DNA from: JBCDCE01 sp039182515
GTDB taxonomy: Bacteria; Pseudomonadota; Alphaproteobacteria; Rhodobacterales; Rhodobacteraceae
Assembly: GCA_039182515.1 (NCBI GenBank)
Contig: JBCDCE010000002.1
Location: 1-64,000 of the forward strand
Reading direction: 5' to 3'
Length of the DNA: 64,000 bases
Shown here one piece after another: positions 32,561-41,361 of the stretch. The notes beneath the pieces are model-generated. The model did not search any database. It was given only the letters and a program-made list of their open reading frames with translations, and had not been told where the DNA came from. Position 1 is the first letter of the stretch. Each line of letters begins with the position of its first letter. Both the position numbers and the translations under genes were made by a program.

Positions 32561-34369
32561 TTAACGCGGTGCAGCGCGCATGCCGTAACGCGCAAACCCC
32601 TCCGCATCCGGAGGCAATGCGTCGAGGTCTGATGGAATCGTCAAATCAGGCGACGGGCGAGGGCCCCGAAAGGCCACATAGGCACCATTAGGGAGGTCTA
32701 AAGACCAAACGCGCGTCGAGTCGAAGGACAGCGTTGGGTTTTTGCGCATATATTGGCGGACAAGGCGTCTGACAGTGGTTTTGGGCATAGGATGTACGCA
32801 AAGCGATCCCAAAAGATGCTGGAGCAGGCTCAAACGGTAGCTGTGGGTCAGCACCAAAACCCGTTGATCGGGGCGCAAAACCTCCCCGCTCTGCGCCAGG
32901 TCTTTAACCCGAGCGGGCCCCGGCGGCTCAGCCAAATCAATCCGGTAAGTCAGGCCAAAGATCGTGTCGCAAAAATAAGGGATAGCGCTGGCCTCCAAGA
33001 GCTCTTGAGGGCGCGCATTTGGGGTGGGGTCAGGCGTGATCTGGCGGTAAATCTGGCTTGAATGGCCAATCCAAATGCGCAGATCCGCGCTAGACAGCTC
33101 CACCAATTCCACTGTGTTTCGGAAAGGATAGAGCCCCACAAGGTCGCGTTCGCGCAGATTGCCAGAGGGGATATGCAAGAAGTTCTGATGCCCGTCAAAG
33201 CCTCCATAGCGCGCAGGCGATACAGCCGCCATCAGCGGTGCGCGGGCAGTGAGTGCCGGATCAATGTGGGGTCCGAGCTCGTGCATGAGTGCTTCGGCCA
33301 CACACTGCAGCGCATTCGACGGATGGGTTAGGCCAAAGGCCGCAGACAGCGGATGCGTTATGCGTGTCAGCACTTGATCCAAATGCGCGCGCGTAGCGCG
33401 GTGGGCTTGGTGGGTCTCCTCCAAAACCTGAGGGCTGGCAAGCGTTTCGGGTGCGATGGCCCGCACTTTGGCACGGGCCTTCCCACAATGCCACGTCCTT
33501 GCAGCAGGTGTGGACGGGTCAGTTGAGATTTCCAACGCGAGATCCAAAATGCCCAAGTAGCGGCCCCCAAAGCCCGGCATGAGCCAGTTTTGCTCTTTTG
33601 GGCTGAGCGTCTCTGCGATCGGCGGATGCACCTCGTGCGTGTGGCCTAAAATCACGGCGTCCGCGAGCGTGTCATTCAGTAAAATTGACCCTGCGTTTTC
33701 CTGGCTTTCGCCCAGGCCGGTGTGCGCCAAAGCGATCACGATGTCTGCGCCTTTTGCGCGTAAGGACATGCTGGCGGCCTTTGCAGCGGACAGGATTTCG
33801 CCCGTGCTGGCCATGCCTTTCAGCTCAGCGTCGTTCCAAGCCACGGTTTGCGGGGGCAAGACGCTTAAAAGGCCAATGTTAAGTTTGTGTTTGGTGCCAT
33901 CTTTGAGCGCGATCTCTCGGGTCAAAATCACCTCTGGTACATGGCCAGGATGCGCGGATTCGACCACGTCCAAATTGCTGGAAATCATCGGAAACCTTGC
34001 TTCCGCACAGGCTTTGCGCAAGTAGGGAAGCCCGAAATCCAGCTCATGATTTCCCAGGCCAACCGCATCGTATCCAACTGCATTCATCGCAGCGATGACA
34101 GGATCCGACATCGGTTTGCCGCGCTCAAACATCTCAACGCTGAAGTCCGCAAGCGCTGTTCCCCCCAAAAAATCCCCGTTGTCGAGCACTAGAGTGTTGG
34201 GATGGTTGGCTTTGGCCTGTTCGATCGCGGTGGCCAGCTGTGCAAAGCCGCGCCCGCGCGCAACCCGGTTTGCCACATAGTCATAGGTAAACACCGTCGC
34301 GTGGACGTCTGAGGTGGTCAAAATGCGCAGGTCGGCACGAAGCCTCTGCGTTTTGGACGTTCCGCGCAC
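32561..34369 (-). CDS. CpdB/UshA-like 5'-nucleotidase / 2',3'-cyclic phosphodiesterase, no visible signal peptide
   Basis: A 602-residue protein. The N-terminal calcineurin-like metallophosphatase domain shows LTTSDVHATV, DNGDFLGG, GLGNHELDFG, IALAHTGLGE and ILGHTHEVHPP, giving the full two-metal set. The C-terminal 5'-nucleotidase domain (about residues 350-590) has the substrate block LYPFRNTVELVELS. Family members are normally periplasmic, but no hydrophobic signal precedes the first strand. The GTG start at 34369 is chosen because GGGAGAG lies just before it; an in-frame TTG at 34435 does not add a signal peptide either. Confidence 0.85.
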   Translation of the reverse strand: MRGTSKTQRLRADLRILTTSDVHATVFTYDYVANRVARGRGFAQLATAIEQAKANHPNTLVLDNGDFLGGTALADFSVEMFERGKPMSDPVIAAMNAVGYDAVGLGNHELDFGLPYLRKACAEARFPMISSNLDVVESAHPGHVPEVILTREIALKDGTKHKLNIGLLSVLPPQTVAWNDAELKGMASTGEILSAAKAASMSLRAKGADIVIALAHTGLGESQENAGSILLNDTLADAVILGHTHEVHPPIAETLSPKEQNWLMPGFGGRYLGILDLALEISTDPSTPAARTWHCGKARAKVRAIAPETLASPQVLEETHQAHRATRAHLDQVLTRITHPLSAAFGLTHPSNALQCVAEALMHELGPHIDPALTARAPLMAAVSPARYGGFDGHQNFLHIPSGNLRERDLVGLYPFRNTVELVELSSADLRIWIGHSSQIYRQITPDPTPNARPQELLEASAIPYFCDTIFGLTYRIDLAEPPGPARVKDLAQSGEVLRPDQRVLVLTHSYRLSLLQHLLGSLCVHPMPKTTVRRLVRQYMRKNPTLSFDSTRVWSLDLPNGAYVAFRGPRPSPDLTIPSDLDALPPDAEGFARYGMRAAPR

Positions 34370-34564
34370 AGAGCTCTCCCTATTGAGCTTGGCCCACCTC
34401 TCTTTACTTAAGAGCGAGATGGTGGGGGAGTGCAATCGAAAGTTTGGATTTCACAGGGATTATAACTGGCTTTGTCACTGGGCTTGTCGGCGGCTCTGAT
34501 CACACGGCGCCCTTGTTCTCAGGACGTGTTCATGCAAGGCCCGTAGGGAACAAAAGGACGGGTC

Positions 34565-35542
34565 ATGAAGCACGCAGAAACAGTTACCTTTGGTGGTGGT
34601 GGCCTCGCACGGCACGCCGAATTGCGCGGCAATAAGGACGCCATCGAGGCTCTGCGCGCCACGTCCAAAACGCTGCTCATTTGGAACGGCAAACCCTTGA
34701 TGGCGCTTGGGTCCGACGGGGCGCCTCGTGGGGCTTTGCATTGGTTGGATCCTGAAGACCTGTTCTTAAAAGAGCATGGGAGCCAAGACGTTTTCTTGGG
34801 CCTTGATCCGGAGGGCGTGGGCCTCTTTGCTTCGGATGTCTCGAGTTGGGACCCGATTGAACAAGACACAAGCGGGTTGGGCCTCTTTTTAGATTCAACC
34901 CAACAAACCCCGCCTGGGCTAGAAGCGACTGCAAGTTTTGCTGAACTGCGTGCGCTCATGACCCGGCTCACCCCTTGGGATGCAGAGGTCGCGGCCACGG
35001 CGAAAGCTGTTTTGAATTGGCATGCCGCACATGGGTTTTGCGCGAACTGCGGTGCTAAAAGCCTGTCGCGCCAAGCGGGTTGGAGCCGGTCTTGCCCGGC
35101 CTGCTCCACGACCCATTTCCCGCGGACAGACCCTGTTGTGATCATGCTGATCACCCATGGGAATTCCGTGTTGATCGGGCGCTCGCCTTGGTGGCCGGAA
35201 GGAATGTATTCGCTTTTGGCGGGATTTGTGGAGCCGGGCGAGACAATGGAAGCGGCGGTGCGGCGCGAGGTTTTTGAAGAGGCTGGGGTGTCTGTGGGAG
35301 AGGTCAGCTATCTTGCTTCCCAACCTTGGCCCTTTCCAGCGTCTTTGATGTTTGGCGCAAAAGGTGAGGCCATAAGCACGGAGATCACGCTTGATCCCGT
35401 TGAGCTGGAAGACGCGCTGTGGGTGACCCGAGAGGACATGGCTGCGGTTTTTGCGGGACAGCACCCCACGATTAACCCAGCCCGCAGCGGCGCAATCGCG
35501 CATTTTTTGCTCGACTATTGGTTGCGCGACAGCTTGGAATAG
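34565..35542 (+). CDS. nudC: NAD+ diphosphatase / RNA decapping Nudix hydrolase
   Basis: A 325-residue NudC. The zinc ribbon uses Cys159, Cys162, Cys177 and Cys180. The Nudix box is GFVEPGETMEAAVRREVFEEAGV (about residues 220-242), and the NudC-specific SQPWPFPAS motif is at 252-260. It splits NAD(H) and removes NAD caps from RNA. The N-terminal non-catalytic domain is of normal size. AAGGAC precedes the ATG. Confidence 0.95.
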   Translation: MKHAETVTFGGGGLARHAELRGNKDAIEALRATSKTLLIWNGKPLMALGSDGAPRGALHWLDPEDLFLKEHGSQDVFLGLDPEGVGLFASDVSSWDPIEQDTSGLGLFLDSTQQTPPGLEATASFAELRALMTRLTPWDAEVAATAKAVLNWHAAHGFCANCGAKSLSRQAGWSRSCPACSTTHFPRTDPVVIMLITHGNSVLIGRSPWWPEGMYSLLAGFVEPGETMEAAVRREVFEEAGVSVGEVSYLASQPWPFPASLMFGAKGEAISTEITLDPVELEDALWVTREDMAAVFAGQHPTINPARSGAIAHFLLDYWLRDSLE

Positions 35543-35680
35543 AAACTTTGCATTTCTTGCACGGCATGGCTTAATACGCGAAGAGAAGACCTGAAACTTC
35601 AAGGGCGCTGTGTCGCCTCTTCAATGGTTTATAGGTCGTTTCTAGTGGGCGGTATCAAATCGAGCAATGAGACGTAAAAG

Positions 35681-36154
35681 ATGAAATTTTCATCGCGAGA
35701 CGATATAAATGTGCCTGCAAACGTGATTTTTGAGCGCATATCGGATTTTGACACTTGGGAACGGCTCGCCCTTCGTCGTGGGATCCGAGTTCAGCGGACC
35801 GACAGTTATGAAGACATTGGTCCCGGAATGGCATGGGATGTGGCCTTTCGGTTTCGAGGTAAGCCACGCACCCTTAGCGCTCAAATGGTTAAGTTCGATA
35901 GCCCTCACGAGATTGGATTTGCAGGCAGCGTCGGCGGGTTGGTCATGAACTATGCGGTTGATCTGATCGCGCTTTCGCCGCGGCGAACGCGGATCAGCAC
36001 AGCGCTCGATCTCAAACCAGAAACCCTGTCTGCACGGCTTTTGCTGCAATCAATGCGGCTCGCGCGCACACGGCTCAAAGCAGGTTACAAAGACCGCACC
36101 GCTCATTTCGCCAACACAATCGAAGAAAATTATCGACCGGTTTCGTCCGCCTAG
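35681..36154 (+). CDS. SRPBCC family protein
   Basis: A 157-residue START/Bet v1-like fold protein. The opening MKFSSRDDINVPANVIFERISDFDTWERLALRRG is the typical first strand and V-shaped helix pair of polyketide cyclase/dehydrase-type SRPBCC proteins. The central strands (WDVAFRFRGKPRTLSAQMV) and long C-terminal helix complete the fold. The ligand is unknown. There is no signal peptide. The ribosome site is weak. Confidence 0.8.
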   Translation: MKFSSRDDINVPANVIFERISDFDTWERLALRRGIRVQRTDSYEDIGPGMAWDVAFRFRGKPRTLSAQMVKFDSPHEIGFAGSVGGLVMNYAVDLIALSPRRTRISTALDLKPETLSARLLLQSMRLARTRLKAGYKDRTAHFANTIEENYRPVSSA

Positions 36155-36630
36155 AACGCCCGCCTTTTGGTCAACCACCCTGAGATCGTCGATTTCCCGA
36201 GACTGCGTTGCGTGTCGGGTTAGCGGCGGTTCAAGTTTCGTATTGGACGCCAGGAAGCCTTAGCAAGCACGCGTGTTTAACGATACGAACCGAGTGCGTG
36301 CTGGGTCTGGGACAGGAGCATACGCCCATTTAACAAAAATTTTAGGGATGTTTCTGGGCCCGAACCTTCGAGAACCTTCGGCAGCTCACTTTTCCTTAAT
36401 CGAATCGCCTAAGGATAAAGGGCGGTAGGGAGAGGGCTGCGCCGGGCGAAAAAGTGTTAAAAAAGAGATAATCCAAAGCCCAATCCCCCAGCGCGCACGC
36501 GCCTGTAGCGTTTGTCGAAATACCTGAGACATCGTGCGCCAGCTAACGCGTCGAAACCAAAGATTTCAGGCAGCGTTAGGTGACTCAGGTTTTTTGCAGA
36601 ACGTTTTAGCGTAGCGAGATGGCACAAGAT
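36155..36630. other. 476-bp convergent intergenic region
   Basis: No coding frame with supporting signals is seen. The left part has two nested inverted repeats: TTCGTAT (36237-36243) with ATACGAA (36283-36289), and AGCACGC (36266-36272) with GCGTGCT (36296-36302). The middle holds repeat copy B. The right part is unremarkable, apart from several TT/AA-rich runs. Confidence 0.6.
36337..36440 (-). repeat. intergenic repeat family 'CTCCCTACC', copy B
   Basis: Read on the minus strand: CTCCCTACCGCCCTTTATCC, then GGCGATTCGATTAAG, a variable middle, CGGGCCC and TAAAATTT. It matches copy C at 31 and copy A at 30 of the first 38 bases. It has about 20 extra bases before the TAAAATTT end. It lies between the convergent SRPBCC and pheA stops. 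Confidence 0.7.
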
Positions 36631-37464
36631 TTATCGACGTTTGGGATCTGCCGGATACACACCCAAAAGCGAAATATGATCCGTGAAATACTCCAACTCT
36701 TCCATCGCCAGTTGAACAGAGCGATCGTCGGGATGCCCTTCAATCTCCGCTAAGAACTGCGTGGCTGAGAATTTGCCGTCGATCATATAGCTTTCGAGTT
36801 TCACCATATTCACGCCGTTTGTCGCAAAACCGCCCATGGCTTTATAAAGGGCGGCCGGTATGTTGCGCACGCGAAAGACAAAGCTTGTCATCATGCCGTG
36901 CTTTCCGCGCCTTTTGAGCTCAAGCTCCCGCTGCATGATCAAAAACCGCGTTGTGTTGTTGTCATGATCCTCAATGTTGTGGGCCAGGATTTGCAACCCA
37001 TAGACTTCGGCAGCCAGTTCTGAGGCCAAAGCCGCCACTGTGCCATCGCCCGCCTCCGCAACATCACGTGCCGCCCTCGCATTGTCCGAGCTCACCGCGC
37101 CGGCAATGCCATGTTCGCGCAAAAAGCCTGCGCATTGCGGCAAAAGCACCAAGTGAGAATAGGCTGTTTTAATGTCAGTTAGCGTGCTGCCGGGAACACC
37201 CATGAGATTGATATGGACCCGGACAAAAGCCTCATCAATCACGTGCAAGCCCGATTGCGGCAAGAGCCTATGGATGTCTGCAACCCGGCCATAAGTGGAG
37301 TTTTCTACGGGTAGCATTGCGAGGTCAGCGTCGCCGCGTCGCACTGTTTCGATCACGTCTTCAAAGGTTGCGCAGGCAATAGGCTCGTAGGTTGGTCGCG
37401 CGTCGCGACAGGCTTGGTGCGAATAGGCGCCGAGCTCACCCTGGAAGGCAATCCGATGTGACAT
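36631..37464 (-). CDS. pheA: prephenate dehydratase
   Basis: A 277-residue enzyme turning prephenate into phenylpyruvate for phenylalanine synthesis. The catalytic domain (about residues 4-180) starts IAFQGELGAYSHQAC and has the diagnostic NTTRF near residue 170. The ACT domain follows (about 195-270), with GVNMVKLESYMIDGKFSATQF for phenylalanine binding, so feedback inhibition is expected. There is no chorismate mutase domain; this is a monofunctional enzyme. It is divergent from cycM by 118 bp. Confidence 0.94.
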   Translation of the reverse strand: MSHRIAFQGELGAYSHQACRDARPTYEPIACATFEDVIETVRRGDADLAMLPVENSTYGRVADIHRLLPQSGLHVIDEAFVRVHINLMGVPGSTLTDIKTAYSHLVLLPQCAGFLREHGIAGAVSSDNARAARDVAEAGDGTVAALASELAAEVYGLQILAHNIEDHDNNTTRFLIMQRELELKRRGKHGMMTSFVFRVRNIPAALYKAMGGFATNGVNMVKLESYMIDGKFSATQFLAEIEGHPDDRSVQLAMEELEYFTDHISLLGVYPADPKRR

Positions 37465-37582
37465 AGTGCGTTCCCCCGAGAAGACGCCTAGTTGGGCGTT
37501 TTCGTCGCGGGGGATACACCTTGCGCGGCGCGCTTGGAAGGGCCTATAGACCCCCGAGACCTACGCGAGGAATGGACGCGAC

Positions 37583-38134
37583 ATGTTAGACACAATGACC
37601 TTAACAAAAGTGCTTGGCGCGATGTGCGGATCCCTCTTGATTTTCCTGTTGGGCGCATGGTTTGCCGAAGAGCTTTATCATGTTGGCCCTCATATTGAGC
37701 ACCATGCGGATGATCATGGCGATGACCACGGCGACGGGCACAAGGTTCTTAAGCAAGCTTACAGCATTGAAGTAGAAGGCGCTGAAACTGAAGAGGTCGT
37801 CGAGGTTGCCTTTGCCGATATCTACTCAAACGCAAACGCGGCCTCTGGTGAGAAAATTTTCCGCAAATGCTCAGCCTGTCATAAGCTTGAGCAGGGCGTG
37901 AATGGGACGGGCCCTTATCTCTATGGGCTTGTTGGACGTGAAATCGCAAGCGTTGACGGCTTTGCCTACTCAGGCGCTTTGGCGGGCGCTGACGGCAACT
38001 GGACACCCGAGGAGATCAACGAATTCTTGACCAACCCGAGCAACTACCTGCCGGGCACCTCGATGAACTTCAAGTTGGGCAAAATTGAAGACCGTGCAGA
38101 CGTCATTGCCTATCTTTCCACCATTGGTGGCTGA
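37583..38134 (+). CDS. cycM: membrane-anchored cytochrome c (CycM type)
   Basis: A 183-residue cytochrome. An uncleaved N-terminal anchor (about residues 8-28) is followed by a His/Asp-rich linker (HHADDHGDDHGDGHK) and a class I cytochrome c domain. The haem is attached at CSACH, and the axial Met is in GTSMNFKLG. In Paracoccus and Rhodobacter this protein type links the bc1 complex to the aa3 oxidase. The His-rich linker may bind metal but is not essential to the family. A strong terminator follows. Confidence 0.9.
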   Translation: MLDTMTLTKVLGAMCGSLLIFLLGAWFAEELYHVGPHIEHHADDHGDDHGDGHKVLKQAYSIEVEGAETEEVVEVAFADIYSNANAASGEKIFRKCSACHKLEQGVNGTGPYLYGLVGREIASVDGFAYSGALAGADGNWTPEEINEFLTNPSNYLPGTSMNFKLGKIEDRADVIAYLSTIGG

Positions 38135-38160
38135 GCTTCAGACGACTGTAAATGAGATCA

Positions 38161-38187
38161 AACGGCGCATCCCTGCGCCGTTTTTTG
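38161..38187 (+). terminator. Rho-independent terminator after cycM
   Basis: AACGGCGCA pairs with TGCGCCGTT around TCCC, followed by TTTTT and GC. It is placed 27 bp after the stop. Confidence 0.92.
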
Positions 38188-38238
38188 CTTTTTGAGCGAT
38201 TGTTACAGCCTGCTCACGGGTTTTCACAGAGTTTCAAC

Positions 38239-38266
38239 TTGAACCTCCCCGCACTGGCCTCATAGC
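38239..38266 (+). promoter_or_regulatory. candidate promoter for the oligopeptide ABC operon
   Basis: TTGAAC and CATAGC are spaced 16 bp apart, about 50 bp upstream of the binding-protein start. The -10 match is modest. Confidence 0.28.
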
Positions 38267-38316
38267 TTTGGCGACATAGATAAGCCGAAAGGCCAACGTG
38301 AGCGGAGATCCATCAA

Positions 38317-40251
38317 ATGCAGCATCCCCAGCGACGCACCTCGAAAAGCAAAGGTGTAGCAAAAACGGCAGACCTCAAAGCCACCCTCGCGCATCAGATG
38401 GCGCCATGGGCGCTTGGAGGCCTCGTTTTTCTTGGAGCCGCTGGATACGCCTTGGGCGAAAACCACGAGACGATCATCAAAAGCCATGGCTATTCAGAAT
38501 ACGGCGCACTGAAATATGGCCCTGATTTTCCCCATCTGGACTACGTGAACCCGGATGCCCCCAAAGGCGGCGACGTTGCGCTTGCGATTGTGGGCAAATT
38601 CGACGGCATGAACCCATACGCCACGCAAAAGGGTCAGGCGGGCGCGCTGTCTACGGTTATGTACGAGCGTATGATGACCTCCACGTCAGACGAGGTCAGC
38701 GGATCTTATTGCTTTTTGTGTGAAACGCTCGAGTACCCGGAAGACGAATCCTGGGTCATTTTCAACCTGCGCAAGGATGTGACCTTCTCGGATGGCACAC
38801 CGCTTACAGCCCATGACATCCTCTACACCCATAACCTCCTGAAAACCCAAGGCACGCCCTCTTACGCATCTTTTGTGAGCGTTATGGTGCCGCAGGCAGA
38901 AGCGCTTGACGACCACACGCTCAAATTCACCTTTGCGGAAGATCAACCTAAGAAAGACTTGATCGCAATCGTGGGCTCAACGCCTGCCTGGTCCAAGGCT
39001 TGGTACGAGAAAACTGGCTACCGATTGGACGAACAGCGCCTGGAGATTGGGCCAGGAACGGGCCCTTACATGCTGGTTCCAGAAGAATTGGACGTGGGTC
39101 GCTCCATCACTTACCGCCGAAACCCTGACTATTGGGGGCAAAACACGCCCTTTGGGATCGGCCGCTGGAATTATGATGAGCTGCGCATCGAATATTTCGG
39201 AGACACAGCGGGCGCCTTTGAGGCTTTCAAATCTGGCGATGTGAACGTGCGCCTTGAAAGCTCCTCGCGCACCTGGGCCACGCAATATGAATTCCCCGCC
39301 ATTGATAAAGGCTGGGTGAAGAAAGAGGCCCTCAAAGACGGTGCGCTCAAGGCCGCGGGCGGCTTTGTGTTCAACATGAAGAAAGAGAAGTTCGCAGATC
39401 CCCGCGTGCGTGAAGCGATTGGTCTGATGTACAACTTCACCTGGACCAATGAAGAATTGCAGTTCGGTCTCTTTCAACAGCGCGAGGCCTTTTACCAAAA
39501 CGAGCTTGTGATGGCGACGGGCCTGCCGGAAGGGCGTGAGCTGGAGCTGCTGGAAACGGTGCGCGACATCCTGCCTGAGTCCATTTTTACCGAGCCAGCG
39601 GTTCTGCCGCACAAAAGCGGAAAAAGCCCCTTGGATCGCCGCAACCGAGCGAAAGCCGAGGCGCTGCTTATCGAGGCGGGCTATGAGCCTGGGGCAAGAG
39701 GGCAGCTCTTGAAAGACGGCAAGCCTTTGGTGCTCGAGTTTTTGAGCGACAATGCAGAGATGGACCGTCTGGTCCTGCCGTTCGTCGACAACCTCAAGGC
39801 GCTCGGCGTGGATGCAACCTATGCCCGTGTGGACGAACCCCAGTATAAAGCGCGCGTTGATGCCAAAGACTTCGACATGATTAGCGCCTCCTACCGCGTC
39901 TTCTTGGAAGACAGCAGTGCAGGAATTGAACAGCGCTATGGCTGCGCAGACCGCGACGACGTGTTCAACGCAGGTGCCTATTGCAACCCCGCCATCGACA
40001 AGCTGCGTCTCTTTTTGAACGACGCAGAGACCTATGACGAGGTCCGCAGCATCCTCAAAGCGATTGACCGGGTCTTGCGCTCAGATCGCTTCTTGATCCT
40101 CACTTGGACACAAAACGACAACTGGATCGCTTACTACGATATGTTCGAATATCCCGAAAACCTGCCGCCCTTTGGGCTGGGCTATCGGGATTACTGGTGG
40201 ATCAACCCCGAAAAGCAGGCCGCCCTCGAAGCCGCTGGCGCGTTTCGGTAA
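38317..40251 (+). CDS. yejA: oligopeptide ABC transporter substrate-binding protein (YejA-like)
   Basis: A 644-residue family 5 extracellular solute-binding protein. A long N-terminal region of about 27 residues precedes a hydrophobic signal or anchor (PWALGGLVFLGAAGYALGE, about residues 30-48). The start of the mature domain (HGYSEYGALKYGPDFPHLDYVNPDAPKGG) is the YejA hallmark. YejABEF systems import peptides, including microcin C in E. coli; here a murein or oligopeptide role is as likely. The operon continues with two permeases and a double ATPase. Confidence 0.9.
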   Translation: MQHPQRRTSKSKGVAKTADLKATLAHQMAPWALGGLVFLGAAGYALGENHETIIKSHGYSEYGALKYGPDFPHLDYVNPDAPKGGDVALAIVGKFDGMNPYATQKGQAGALSTVMYERMMTSTSDEVSGSYCFLCETLEYPEDESWVIFNLRKDVTFSDGTPLTAHDILYTHNLLKTQGTPSYASFVSVMVPQAEALDDHTLKFTFAEDQPKKDLIAIVGSTPAWSKAWYEKTGYRLDEQRLEIGPGTGPYMLVPEELDVGRSITYRRNPDYWGQNTPFGIGRWNYDELRIEYFGDTAGAFEAFKSGDVNVRLESSSRTWATQYEFPAIDKGWVKKEALKDGALKAAGGFVFNMKKEKFADPRVREAIGLMYNFTWTNEELQFGLFQQREAFYQNELVMATGLPEGRELELLETVRDILPESIFTEPAVLPHKSGKSPLDRRNRAKAEALLIEAGYEPGARGQLLKDGKPLVLEFLSDNAEMDRLVLPFVDNLKALGVDATYARVDEPQYKARVDAKDFDMISASYRVFLEDSSAGIEQRYGCADRDDVFNAGAYCNPAIDKLRLFLNDAETYDEVRSILKAIDRVLRSDRFLILTWTQNDNWIAYYDMFEYPENLPPFGLGYRDYWWINPEKQAALEAAGAFR

Positions 40252-40263
40252 AGGACCACCGCT

Positions 40264-41361
40264 TTGGGCGCCTATATCCTAAGACGGCTTTTGCTCATCA
40301 TCCCCACCCTTTTGGGCGTTATGATGGTCAACTTCTTCCTGGTGCAATTTGTGCCAGGCGGCCCCATCGAACAGGTGCTTTTGCGCCTGGAAGGTGGCGG
40401 TGATGCACTGAGCAATATCACAGGCTCAGAAGGCGATGCTGGCTTTCAAGAAGATCTCGCGGACGTGGGAGATTTCGAATACGCGGGCGCGCGCGGCCTT
40501 CCCAAAGAGTTCATCGAAGAGCTTGAGCGCGAATTTGGCTTTGATAAGCCGCCGCTTGAGCGCTTTCTCAATATGATGTGGAACTACATCCGCTTTGATT
40601 TCGGCGAGAGCTATTTCCGCTCGGTCTCCGTGGTAGATCTGGTCATTGAAAAGCTCCCCGTTTCGATCTCGCTTGGGCTTTGGTCCACCTTGATTGCCTA
40701 TTTGGTTTCCATTCCCTTGGGCATCAAAAAGGCCATCCGCGACGGCTCCACCTTTGATTTCGCCACGTCGGGCCTGATCATTGTGCTCTATGCGATCCCG
40801 GCCTTCCTCTTTGCGCTCCTGCTGCTGGTGGTTTTTGCGGGCGGGTCTTACTTTCGGATTTTCCCACTGCGGGGCCTTGTCAGCGAAGGTTTTGAGGATC
40901 TCAACACGCTGCAACAGATCGCAGACTATCTCTGGCACGTGACTCTGCCCACCATCGCGCTTGTGATCGGCAGCTTTGCGGGCCTCACGCTTCTGACGAA
41001 AAACAGCTTTCTCGATGAGATCAACAAGGCTTACGTGGTCACGGCCAAAGCCAAGGGCCTCACCGAACGCCGCGTGCTCTATGGCCATGTATTCCGCAAT
41101 GCGATGCTGATTGTCATCGCGGGTTTTCCCGCTGCCTTCATCAGCATCTTCTTTGGATCATCATTGATCATCGAAGTGCTCTTCTCGCTCGATGGCTTGG
41201 GCCGCCTTGGATTTGAGGCTGTTGTTACCCGCGATTATCCGGTGGTCTTCGGCACGCTTTTTGTCTTTGGCCTCGTGGGCCTGTTGATGGGGATCATTGC
41301 CGATCTGATGTATGTGTGGGTTGATCCCAGGATCGACTTTGAAGCGCGGGGAGGCACCTAG
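40264..41361 (+). CDS. yejB: oligopeptide ABC transporter permease (YejB-like)
   Basis: A 365-residue permease. The DppB-type start GAYILRRLLLIIPTLLGVMMVNFF is followed by a large insert between span 1 and the core, typical of YejB. The EAA loop is near KGLTERRVLYGHVFRNAM (about residues 263-280). The start is TTG at 40264 with AAAGGA upstream, 12 bp after the yejA stop. Confidence 0.92.
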   Translation: MGAYILRRLLLIIPTLLGVMMVNFFLVQFVPGGPIEQVLLRLEGGGDALSNITGSEGDAGFQEDLADVGDFEYAGARGLPKEFIEELEREFGFDKPPLERFLNMMWNYIRFDFGESYFRSVSVVDLVIEKLPVSISLGLWSTLIAYLVSIPLGIKKAIRDGSTFDFATSGLIIVLYAIPAFLFALLLLVVFAGGSYFRIFPLRGLVSEGFEDLNTLQQIADYLWHVTLPTIALVIGSFAGLTLLTKNSFLDEINKAYVVTAKAKGLTERRVLYGHVFRNAMLIVIAGFPAAFISIFFGSSLIIEVLFSLDGLGRLGFEAVVTRDYPVVFGTLFVFGLVGLLMGIIADLMYVWVDPRIDFEARGGT

